A stretch of DNA of 64,000 nucleotides from the NCBI RefSeq assembly GCF_905220565.1, contig NC_059401.1, positions 3,807,001-3,871,000 on the forward strand, read 5' to 3'. Position numbers and translations under genes: made by a program. The notes below the pieces were generated by a model. The model was not told the origin of the DNA. It did no database searches and saw nothing but the letters and a program-made list of their open reading frames with translations. Of the stretch, positions 54,480 to 64,000 are shown piece by piece (positions within the stretch are counted from its first letter, which is position 1; each line of letters opens with the position of its first letter). Origin of the DNA: Melitaea cinxia. Its lineage: Eukaryota; Arthropoda; Insecta; Lepidoptera; Nymphalidae.

Positions 54480-57220
54480 ATTATAAAACGAATGTATCAA
54501 TTCTATTCGTATTTAGGTTTCCAGTAAACTTTTACTGTATTTGTCGTCACTTTAATTAAACTGTATAGTTAAGTAAAATATTTGTACATATTCACACTTA
54601 ATAAACATGGTTTAGTCTGAAACAGGAAACCCTTTAACTTATGTTTTAAATACAAGGTGTATACTTATGTACAATTACAAAATTTCAGTCCCGTACAAAA
54701 CGAGACGTCGATTTCTAAAAGTTTTATGATGTGAAAGAAAGGGCGTTACTATCGAGAAAATAATGGAAAAGTTTTTGCATTTAATTCCATTCCTATTTAT
54801 GTTTTATCGTCTGTCGAAACCACTCGAAGTACTGAACTAAATTTACCGTGTATAAAATAGTGTTCACACGGCCGATGTCTTTCTGTTCTTTTGCCAAAAC
54901 TAATTGAAAGGAATCATAAAATAAATTCGTTTTAAAGGTAATGTCTTCAGTTTGTTTTTTTATTAGCCTAGTGCGATGAGTATAACAAGATTAAATCCAT
55001 CACTTCATCTTGCTAGTGAGCAAACTCTCACTTGAAGGTAAAGAATCAAAGGATTATATGAATTAATCCATTGTGTTTAATAGTAAATTTTAATAGTAGA
55101 TTTATTTTAATAACTAATGATAAATTTATTTTAATTTATTGTGGCACTATTAAAATTATGATAAAAGAAGTTAAGTAAAACGCAAATAATTGTAAGGCTC
55201 TGAATTATATAAAAAGTTACATCTTTTTAGCGAAATTAGAAGGTTCAATGTTTCTTTGTAAGTTTTTTTTGTTTTTTTTTTTTTATAATAACTCCTGAAT
55301 GCGCTGAACTACGGGTAATAGGGATATTTCGATGATAAACATTGGTTCTTATATATTGTTACGTGTTAGGGTTCGAAGGATTTGGAGAGAAAGTAACAAT
55401 ATATTCGAAATATTTTCCAAATTTTGAAATATAATATTTAAGAGCTATTGGTATTGAGGGGCACGTATCAGTTATTTCTTGGTAGTATTTTCTTCAAACA
55501 ACGTGGTCTAAGTTAGCGTTCGCTTTTAAATTTATTTCAAAACTCTGCAGGATCCGGCAAAGTGTTATCCTTTCATATTTTATAGTGGTCTACAAAATTC
55601 GTGGCTTAAATCTAATATTAATAAAATAAAACTAGAGAATTTGTTAGTTGAATTGATAGAACTGGTCGCATTTAAGAAATTTCAAGACAAAAACGGAATG
55701 TTTTTTATTTATTTAAATATATAGACATATAGATAAGACGTTAAAATGCAGCCTAAGATATATGGTGCGCGCTTGCCTAGAAGATGCCTATTTGTCAGAA
55801 ATGGCTATAAATACTTTATATCAAAAATAAAATAAAAATAAAACATACTCAAAGGTATTTTACAAAATTGATAACATGAAAAAATTTAACTGTTAAAGTA
55901 ACTCTAACATTAATCATTCCTATTATAATGTAATGTCAAATCTTACAAACTGGAGTGTTAAGCAAAAAAAAGTAAATACAGTAGGCTGTTATAATATGTT
56001 ATATATATAATATATAATAGTTTAGAGTGCAGTTTATTTTTGTTAATTTTTTTGCAATAATTTTTTCTACCGTTAATTATTAATATTATTCGAGCAGTAC
56101 TTAATGAAATGCAAAATATAGTAAGAATTAAACATAAAAAATCTACTATATTTGTAACGTACTATATCAACGGAACTAGGAAGAAGTCTGAAATTTTTTG
56201 AAGAAAACTTGGCCAGAAATCCCATAACGTACTTGTACGTGGTTGTCAAACAATTTCTCTTAATGTCTCTGAAATACACGTTTCCAACCTAAAAGCGTTG
56301 ACATTTTATAGCTAAGTGCAAATCGTTGCGTCTGGATAGTCTGACACTTCCTATTTTTCCGTTTTAAAAACGAAATTTTCAGATTTTTATGTCACGTACA
56401 ATGTTTTTAACGGTAGCATTGATCAACAATATTATTTATATTGATGATCGATTTTTGCATATACTAGGTAAATTTTACAAACAGCCATGAATATGCTCTT
56501 TAAGTTCACACAAAGGTATGTTTTTTTTATCTTACTTTCTTATTTGGATATTACTGTCGAAGCCATAATTGAACCTATTGAACCTTTATATCAAAATTTC
56601 AACGATTTGCCGCTAGATCAGAATAGTTCCCTTTGTACATTAGAACAATAATATTCAGAGTTGTACAATAATCAGCTGTTCTTAATCAACAAAATAAAGA
56701 AAGATCTCTCTTTGTAATTAGTTGAGTTGGTAAAAATTCAACATACAAGGATAAAGATTATTTCTGTGAGATCATGACGTTATTATTAAAGATAGACAAA
56801 GGCCATTACCGCTGAACAAGAATAGACAAAAAAGGCGTTATTGTATCAGTCTCCAACTTACAATTGCCCCCCGCCAGGCTGACGTAGACAAGATGTCTAG
56901 AGTAAGAAAGAATTTGGGTGACGGTTGTCATCCAATTATGGTGACGATTGAGATAGGCTTATGCTAGAATACGTATCGATGTGTAGTGACTATAAGAGCC
57001 TGGATCGCCCATCATGGTCTTCTTATAGGTTAGAGGAAATACGAGGGTATATGCATGTACAAACGATCATGCTGTTACTTCAATATCGTTACAAGATCAA
57101 TATACGGGTTTTAGTTGATAAAAAAATCCACATAATCCGATCACCATTTCAGGAATCTAATTTCTTTTGAATATTTCCTCTGCATCAGTAAAAGAAGAAG
57201 TTCGACGATTAATAGGGTAT
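54480..57220. other. AT-rich unique DNA, no gene seen
   Basis: Longest plain stretch of the window. Small frames (56073-56279 minus, 56961-57170 plus) show no domain. 56760-57010 is less AT-rich, possibly regulatory or exonic, with no support. Confidence 0.45.
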
Positions 57221-57227
57221 ATGGGAT

Positions 57228-57228
<1 letters not shown>

Positions 57229-57260
<32 letters not shown>
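57229..57260. repeat. (CA)n microsatellite
   Basis: About 15 CA repeats. Confidence 0.95.
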
Positions 57261-57263
<3 letters not shown>

Positions 57264-57264
57264 C

Positions 57265-58115
57265 GACAAATACATATATAACGCAATATAGGTTGATATG
57301 TGGCGGAAATTATCACAATATGACAAATACAATGGTTATTTTATGTTTTATGAGTCTTCCTGCCACGCCAAGTTAGACAATGACGCTAAGAATACATCAT
57401 ATTTTCTCGTACCGCAACTACACCATACAGTGCATTACTCTTTAAAGGTCAAACAACGGTTCGTGTGACTGTCACAATACGAACAGCCTCTTCAATATAA
57501 CATCGTCAGTTATTTATTTATGGATAACAAACATATTTATACAGTTATGACTTGAGAAATGCTTATCTTTTCAACACTTGTAGCGGTACTAGTGACAACA
57601 ATCTTTTGTATTCGTAAATTTTTCTTCACTATTTATCTTAATTTTAATAAAACGATTGAGGCTTTCGTTTGTATGTAAGTAGAACATAAGTGTAAATATA
57701 TGGTAACTAGAAAATAAGTGTAGATATAGACATAGATAAGAAAATGAATAAAATGTTCAGAAATTATGAATGAATGAATAATGAATGATCAAAGAGTATT
57801 TATAAGGGAAAAATACCCCTTTATCCAGGCATGTATTTGAATACCCCTACTTTTCCTCCAATTAGAGATATATTTTTTAACTAGAGGAAAAGTTGTGAAA
57901 AAAGTATTTCGTATTTTCTTAAAATAGCTTAGCATTATTATCTGATCATCTTGCTCACTGTAGACATTAGATAAAAAAACTTGACTGACTTATTTTTTTT
58001 TTTTTTTTTGTAGGAAAGACGACTTTTGGCAGCATTTCTATATGACTAGTCAAAAAGAATTTTTCAATTCGAAGTAGTAGTTCTTGAGATTAGCGCACTA
58101 AGTTATACATATATA
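57265..58115. other. AT-rich unique DNA, no gene seen
   Basis: No feature. Confidence 0.5.
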
Positions 58116-58121
58116 TACTTA

Positions 58122-58726
58122 CCAGCTGCTGCCCGTAACATCGTCTGCGTGAACGCTATACAGCACCAAAAATACCCACGATTATACCTTTTAAAATTAC
58201 ATTCATTTACCCGTTTCTTCTTCACATTTCATATCTACAGAAAAATCTCATAGATGACGCCGCTTTAAAATTGTCCTGTCTACTTATATTCATTTAATTA
58301 TGTTTATCGGCTTAGTTACTTATATTGCGTAATTTTTATAGTGTGAAGCTAACTTATATATAATGGTTATTAACATAATAACAACAACATTCAAATATGC
58401 GTCGTAAGATTACACGTTGTTACAGAATGCGTTGAGGAAATAACGGTTCACTGCTCGTTCCCGGTAGGTGATAGTATGATAATATGTAGCCTATATGTTG
58501 ACCCGACTTCTTAATAATATTCGAGCCAAATTTGAAGTAAATCCATGCGGTACTTTTTGAGTTTATCCCGGACATACATACAGACAAACAGAAAAACAGA
58601 CAAAAATTCTAAAAACTATTATATTTTTGGCTTTGGTATCGACTGTAGATCACACCCCAAGTATTATTTAAAAAAAATATTCAATGTACAGTTTTGACTT
58701 TCCTACCATTTTGTTATATGTATAGA
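58122..58726 (-). mobile_element. 605-bp Helitron, older copy
   Basis: On the minus strand, A|TCTATACATATAACAAAAT at 58726 to GGGCAGCAGCTGG|T at 58122. The terminus is CTGG, still within CTRR. Interior has AAATTTGAAGTAAATCCATG and a TACAGACAAACAG tract typical of these elements. Confidence 0.7.
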
Positions 58727-58899
58727 TAAATTAACACACACTCGAGAAACTGTAATTGCGTAATTTATTAGTTTCTTAAAACCTAAGCAACGTTTATGGC
58801 TATTGCTCCTTTTCCAGAGACATAATTGGATGATATGATTAAATTAACCGAGCATATAAACATAAGAGTAATATGCATACTTAGGATCGATTTTATCGA

Positions 58900-59025
58900 C
58901 AACAAAAAAAGAGGTTTTTAATTCGAGTGTATTTTTTTATTACCTCGTAACTTTTCACTGCATGTACTGATTTGATAATTTTATGATTATTCAAAAGCTA
59001 GTGCTTGTCATGTGACAAGTAGTTT
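58900..59025 (+). repeat. Repeat family B, degenerate fragment
   Basis: AACAAAAAAAGAGGTTTTTA, ATTCGAGTGTATTTTTTTAT and TTTTCACTGCATGTACTGAT correspond to the start of family B. Confidence 0.45.
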
Positions 59026-59029
59026 TTAA

Positions 59030-60285
59030 GTTTTCAAAAATACAATTCAATAATTGTATGCATAAAGGATAATGCATCGTTAAACACTACAATATTTAAA
59101 GCAAAGATATTTTTAATTTTTAATAATTCTAGAATATTCTTTGTACATTCTAAAATTCACGGAACGCTATAATACAAACAAGCCTTGTAAATAACTCGTC
59201 GGAATATAAACATTTGTTGTTGAAGTTAAATTATGAAAAATATTAGCCCAGTCGAAGCTTTACTTCCACGAGTCTCCCTGAAGGGTCGTTGCAGATCTTT
59301 TTCTGCGATCCTTATTCTGGAGAATTCGTAAATAACTTAAAATTATAAAGAATAATGCGTATTCGTCCAGCTTTATAAAAGCTTTTATTGTAATAGGAAC
59401 TGTTTGTCTGAAATTTGAGAAAATTGAAGATTTGTTTACCATCGTAGTGCGGGCTTTTAATATTTCAAATGCATTATTAAATTTACAGTTTTTCAGACAC
59501 CTATTACTATAACCCGTTTTAAGTAGCTTTCAATATCATATTTTAACAATGTTATGGCTAGCTGTTCAAATCAATAGAGCACGTGAAATAAAAAATTAAA
59601 AAAAATTATTGCATGTTTAAAAGATAATAAACTGGAGTAGAAACAGGATTTGTCTGATTTAAGTTTCTCGTAGCATTATTAATTGTTTTCGTATTTTTAT
59701 CATTAAAATGATATAAAATACTGGTTAAAGAACGCGAAAAAAAATGGACACTTGAATAATTAAAAAAAATGTTTATTATTTACTCCGTTGGTTTACTTAT
59801 ATCTTAATAAGGTATGACGCAAAGGGCTTATAAAATTATCAAAATCATCTTTCGTCATTTTTTAAAATAAGTTGTAAGTTGTTATTAAGTAATTTAAGTA
59901 TCCCGCTTTTGATATTTTAATATTCAGGATTACTAGAATAAGACTTCCGGGAACGGCTGCGGACAATCCTATTGTTGTTTTGATTAAATTTCGACAGGGC
60001 AATGCAGATTGTTCTTTTTATGCAGCACGGATGAAATTGAAATGGACGAAAAAAATATTTTTTACGCCCGATACCCGTGGTATTGTGCAAATAGCCTTTG
60101 ACGTCATATTGTAGTGAGAATCCATAGTTCGTGTGTATACACGCTACGTTCCAGTTAAAAAAGAATCAAACATCCTGTATATAGTTCTATCTGTATCTTG
60201 AATACAAATATTAAATGGTAAAATATTTTTATGTGTTTTGTAAACATTTATAGAGACAAAAACGAAACTTCGTTGCAATCAGTCA
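59030..60285. other. AT-rich unique DNA, no gene seen
   Basis: No supported feature. Confidence 0.5.
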
Positions 60286-60440
60286 GTCAGTTCAGCCTAT
60301 TGCAGTCCAATGCTGGACATAGGCCTCCCCTAATTCGCACCAGACATCCTGGATTTTCCGCAACGCTCATCCAGCTTATACCGGCAATCTTACGTAGTTC
60401 GTAGGTCCAGCGGGCTGGAGGATGTCCCACGCTGCATTTA
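60285..60440 (-). mobile_element. RTE-type LINE 3' end, variant subfamily
   Basis: CAGTCCAATGCTGGACATAG then a body unlike the other copies (ATCCAGCTTATACCGGCAAT, CGTAGGTCCAGCGGGCTGGA). A second subfamily of the same 3' end. Confidence 0.55.
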
Positions 60441-61011
60441 CAAACCTCGTTTGTTATTGGTTAATATTGTTTATGATAAATATATTTATTTATTTATTGG
60501 TCAAATTAAAACTCTTAAGGAAGCTAAGAACATGAGCACTTCAATGACTTCATTTTTATGTATGAAAATTTAGACGCTGTGTTTACAATCATTTGGGAAT
60601 TATTTTATTTTTAGAGCTTGTATTGTATGTAGTGTTGCTACTAGACATTTTTTTTTATAAAACAACATAATTTTGCTTGAATATTTTTGTGAATAAAATA
60701 ACAATATTCAAATTGTATTTTATCACAATCTATGCTGCTTTCTGTCTTCGCTTTGAAACATAAAAAACGGATTTTTTTTCTCTAGTGAAAAATAACTTAT
60801 TTAAGAACTTATGAAATTCCCTTTTCCAAAGTTTTGTTAAAAATTTAATAAGTTCTTTATAATAAAGTTCTGTGTTCTGTGTGTGGGCGTAAATGAAACA
60901 TTATGGATCGTATTGAGTCGAAACTTACGCTATTTCGCCTGTTAAACAATAAGTTATATAAAACGGCACAATCGTTATAAAAGTTGAAATGTTAAAATAT
61001 AATGCTACAAC

Positions 61012-61291
61012 TGAGGTAGGGCACAGCAGGAATTTCCTGCTCAAAATATGGAGCAGCCCGACTGGGGTAGTACCTCGACCTTAGAAAAGACCACAGCTAA
61101 ATAATACTGTTTTCAAGCGGTATTGTGTTCCTGTTGGTGAGTAAGGTGACCAGAGCTCCTGGGGGGGTTGGGGATTGGGTCGGCAACGCGCTTTCGATGC
61201 TTCTAGTATTGTAGGCGTCTATAAGCTACGGTAATCTCTTACCATCAGGTAAGCCGTACGCTTGTTTGCCGACCTAGTGATATATAAAAAA
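61012..61291 (+). repeat. Repeat family A, best full-length copy
   Basis: About 280 bp from TGAGGTAGGGCACAGCAGGA, through CGACTGGGGTAGTACCTCGA and GGGTCGGCAACGCGC, to GCTTGTTTGCCGACCTAGTG and ATATAAAAAAAG. The poly(A)-like end indicates a retrotransposed element. Confidence 0.8.
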
Positions 61292-61294
61292 AGC

Positions 61295-61800
61295 ACAAAT
61301 ATATTATATGTATACACATTTTTTTAATTCATAAAGAGCTTAAAAAATATAATTTTAAATTGTCGTTATTCGGTGAAGGTGAAAAAAAAGTTTACGATTA
61401 AAGCTTAAGCTTTAAGACAGTTTAAAAATAATTTATGTACTAACACAAATAGGAAATGAAATAAAATTGTATAAAAATTTGCTAAATTATTTGTATGAAA
61501 AATTATAGTTCCATTTTTAATATATTTTCAAAAACTAAAATATAATTCTCATTCATTCATTATATTACATTATATTCATTCTATTTTATTAATTCTTTAA
61601 AAAAAATTTGAAAACCACTGGACCGTACACTGGATAAATAATTTTCTCTGTATACCCAAATAATACAACTAATTAGTTGTCTGAGCATCACAATAGCAAA
61701 TTTATTAATAACGAAACTCAATTGAAAATCGGAATGCCGCGTAACGGTTCAGCGCCTAAAACTTGTCCCTGAATATTGCAATCGCATTACCAAACACTTT
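61295..61800 (+). promoter_or_regulatory. Upstream region of the histidine-rich gene
   Basis: Non-repetitive AT-rich DNA between repeat family A and the TATA box. It must hold whatever control the gene has. No specific site is recognised. Confidence 0.3.
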
Positions 61801-61820
61801 CTTCATCTGAACTAAACGAC

Positions 61821-61827
61821 TATAAAA
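61821..61827 (+). promoter_or_regulatory. TATA box of the histidine-rich gene
   Basis: TATAAAA 46 bp before the ATG. Transcription would start near 61850, giving a ~20-nt leader. Confidence 0.7.
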
Positions 61828-61872
61828 GAACCAATAATAAACTAACAAAGTATAGAAACAACAGCAATCAAC

Positions 61873-62601
61873 ATGAAGTTGGTTCTAGCCATCGGCTTGC
61901 TCTGCCTTGTGGCAGTATACGCCAAGAACTTAGGCGAAGATGAGACAGATCTTGTAGCCGCTGCAAGTGGTAAATCGTCTAAACATGAAGAAGGAGGTGG
62001 CAAGGAACACCATGCCCACCATCACCACGAGCATGGTGAGAAAGGTCATAAAGGACACAAAGGACATCATCACCATCATAAGGGAGAGCACGGTCATCAT
62101 GGCAAGCATCATCATGCTGGACATCATCACGAGCACGGTGGCGATCACAAAAAACACTGGGATGAGCACGATCATCACGGTCACCATCACGAGCATGGCC
62201 ATCACCATAAAGGTGGCAAACACGGCCACCACAAGCATCATGATAAGGGAGAAAAGACCGACGGCTATCACAAGAAATACCATAAGGACCACTTCCACAA
62301 GGACCACCACTTCTACGATGACCATCACCATGAGGGCAAACATCACAAACACGGTCACCACCACGGACACCACGAAAAGAAGGGTGGAGACCACAAGAAA
62401 GGAGGACATCATCACAGCGGCCATCATGAGCATCATCATGCCAAGAAGGGTCATCATGACAAGCATCATTACGATGAAGACCATCACGGACACAAGGGTC
62501 ACCACGGTCATGAGGAACATCATCACGGCCATCATGATCATGGCAAAAAGGGTGGTCATCATGATCACAAGGAGTGGGGCTTCCATCACGGCAAGCACTG
62601 A
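61873..62601 (+). CDS. Secreted histidine-rich protein
   Basis: 242 residues, single exon. Residues 1-17 form a clear signal peptide (MKLVLAIGLLCLVAVYA), so the protein is secreted. A short acidic piece follows (GEDETDL, ~21-27) and the rest is His/Lys/Gly/Asp/Glu repeats. It has 90 histidines (37%), and after the signal peptide it has no cysteine and almost no hydrophobic residues. Aromatic clusters break the pattern in the middle (YHKKYHKDHFHKDHHFYDD, ~131-149). The composition predicts binding of zinc, copper or other metals through imidazoles and disorder that depends on pH or metal. Insect relatives are usually named histidine-rich glycoprotein-like, with roles unproven (cuticle, silk, haemolymph or gut metal handling are possibilities). 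The start is fixed by the signal peptide and the TATA box. Poly(A) signals lie at 62862. A retained intron cannot be excluded, but the frame is open throughout. High confidence in the gene, low in function. Confidence 0.88.
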   Translation: MKLVLAIGLLCLVAVYAKNLGEDETDLVAAASGKSSKHEEGGGKEHHAHHHHEHGEKGHKGHKGHHHHHKGEHGHHGKHHHAGHHHEHGGDHKKHWDEHDHHGHHHEHGHHHKGGKHGHHKHHDKGEKTDGYHKKYHKDHFHKDHHFYDDHHHEGKHHKHGHHHGHHEKKGGDHKKGGHHHSGHHEHHHAKKGHHDKHHYDEDHHGHKGHHGHEEHHHGHHDHGKKGGHHDHKEWGFHHGKH

Positions 62602-62861
62602 TCTCTATCCAAACTGTGATATTATTGATAAGTTTAGAGTTATAGATGCGCTTCTGTTATCAACGTAATGAACAATAGATACTACTTTGTTGCTACAGTT
62701 AAATAGATTCTCACAGTTTTCTATATGTATATTTAAGTTTTTAGAATACTTCTCATTCCTGACTAATGTACAAAGTTATTAGATTAACAAATACGTGAAG
62801 AATATTGTTTGATATGTTAAGTGGTTTTGTTAATTTTGTGTATAAGAAAAATATTATTCGT

Positions 62862-62880
62862 AATAAATGAATCGAAATAA
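62862..62880 (+). terminator. Poly(A) signals of the histidine-rich gene
   Basis: Two AATAAA hexamers (62862 and ~62876), ~260 bp after the stop. Confidence 0.65.
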
Positions 62881-62889
62881 ATCCCTTAA

Positions 62890-63220
62890 TTTCATTTAGT
62901 CATATCTTCATCTAATTAATTTATATTTGGAATATCTTTAAAATATTCCAAAGAAGTTATTGTAAGCAATGCGTGGGTAATTTTAAAAACAAGTCTATTA
63001 CAGTTCATTCACTCACATTTTCGATCAAGGTTAATTTATTCATTGATATTAAGTAAAAGTTTTTGCTCAAATTGAATGAACTTGACACAAAGCTAACACG
63101 AATTCATTTCAAATTACACAATTCATTGAATTTTTGTAATAATAATAATAATGTATCATTTATTTGCAAGAAATGTAGTTTTATAGATTTTATAGATGAC
63201 ATCTCCGACATTTCACGTAT
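62890..63220. other. AT-rich unique DNA downstream of the histidine-rich gene
   Basis: Short (AAT)n run near 63140. No gene. Confidence 0.5.
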
Positions 63221-63224
63221 GATA

Positions 63225-63555
63225 CATCATTACAGCCTATACCGTCCACTGCTGGACATAGGCCTCCACAAGTTTACGCCAAAAATAACGTGAACTCATG
63301 TGTTTTGCCCATAGTCACCACGCTGGGCAGGCGGGTTGGTGACCGCAGTACTGGCTTGTCGCACCGAAGACGCTGCTGCCCGTCTTCGGCCTGTGTATTT
63401 CAAAGCCAGCATTTGGATGGTTATCCCGCCATCGGTCGGCTTCTTAAGTTCCAAGGTGGTTGTGAAACCTTGTTATCCCTTAGTCGCCTCTTACGACAGC
63501 CACGGGAAGAGAGGGGGTGGCTAAATTCTTTAGTGCCGTAGCCACACAGCACATA
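63225..63555 (-). mobile_element. RTE-type LINE 3' end, longest copy
   Basis: CATCATTACAGCCTATACCG at the left (reverse of the (ATG)n end), CCACGCTGGGCAGGCGGGTT, GGTTATCCCGCCATCGGTCG, TTGTTATCCCTTAGTCGCCT and GTGCCGTAGCCACACAGCAC. It defines the order of blocks that the shorter copies at 12392, 30225, 32400, 41886 and 43466 retain in part. The open frames through it are not genes. Confidence 0.75.
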
Positions 63556-63727
63556 CATTTTACTAAAATATAAAGTATCTAAACATTTAACAATATTAAA
63601 TAATGCATTTTGCACATTTTTATTTTGATAGTTAACTTTCAAACAATAAAAGCATGCTATAAAATATCATAATTAACAACATATAAAACAGAATAATTAC
63701 GAAACAAATAATTGTTTTAAATGAAAA

Positions 63728-63760
63728 CTAGCTATACCCGTGCGAATAATTCCCACTAAA
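63728..63760 (-). mobile_element. Helitron 3' terminus, rest not identified
   Basis: ACTAGCTATACCCGTGCGAA: minus strand ends CGGGTATAGCTAG|T. The body cannot be followed. Confidence 0.4.
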
Positions 63761-64000
63761 TAAGTATAATAATTATCACTTTACAAAATTACAAAAAAGT
63801 ATTTATAGGTGAGTTGATTTGAAATTGAACAAATAATTTACTGACCGTCTATCATGTTGACGTTGTTTCAAAATTAAAGCCGTCGTATATATAACTTTAA
63901 TAATTAATTAATTTAAAAAATAAAAACAATAATAAATGTTTTTTACAGACAGTGAAGTACAATGGGCGGACTTATGGCTAATTAGCCATTTCTTCCAGAC

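Noticed and set aside
61930..62598. 222-codon minus-strand and 233-codon alternative plus-strand frames over the histidine-rich gene
   Set aside because: They are translations of CAT/CAC-rich codons in other frames (Met/Val or Ile/Thr runs), with no start context. Only the frame with signal peptide, TATA box and poly(A) is credible.

Overview
The window looks like a piece of a lepidopteran (moth or butterfly) nuclear genome. It is AT-rich and gene-poor, and it is packed with repeat types typical of that order: tRNA-headed SINEs, LINE 3' ends ending in (ATG)n or (ATT)n, Helitrons with A|TC...CTAG|T borders, and a pogo-type transposon. There are no operons, ribosome binding sites or bacterial gene order. 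Repeat families were recognised by reading and by comparing copies within the window, so family names are tentative.

Only two long intact reading frames stand out. One (44754-46844) is a 696-residue pogo/Tigger-type DDE transposase with a C-terminal PHD finger, inside a complete 3.5-kb transposon with TA target duplication. That transposon sits inside a SINE, which has its own 11-bp target duplication. The other (61873-62601) is an apparently single-exon host gene for a secreted protein of 242 residues, 90 of them histidine. It has a TATA box upstream and poly(A) signals downstream. A possible orphan first exon with a signal peptide lies at 49400-49663.

Layout. 88-2078: large foldback element with ~0.9-kb arms around a cysteine-rich CXC-domain fragment. 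2.1-13 kb: unique AT-rich DNA with scattered Helitron, LINE and SINE pieces and microsatellites. 13.2-18.8 kb: a diverged single copy, then a tandem array of a 311-bp unit. Each unit carries a 73-nt cloverleaf-compatible tRNA-like gene, and the array flips orientation near 16.31 kb. 20-34 kb: piggyBac-like TTAA element, three bordered Helitrons (two large ones in opposite orientation) and 70-bp and 282-bp tandem repeats. 34-44 kb: SINE composites, a 130-bp minisatellite, a foldback MITE, LINE coding remnants and a nested Helitron. 44.2-48 kb: the SINE/pogo nest. 49.8-53 kb: an LTR retrotransposon with identical 294-bp LTRs but a broken interior. 53-61 kb: mostly unique AT-rich DNA with two Helitrons. 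61-64 kb: the histidine-rich gene flanked by repeats.

The strongest candidate for something undescribed is the inverted-and-tandem tRNA-like array. Its clover leaf shows a compensatory base-pair change relative to the nearby single copy, its anticodon loop lacks U33, and the whole array is bracketed by a 13-bp direct repeat.
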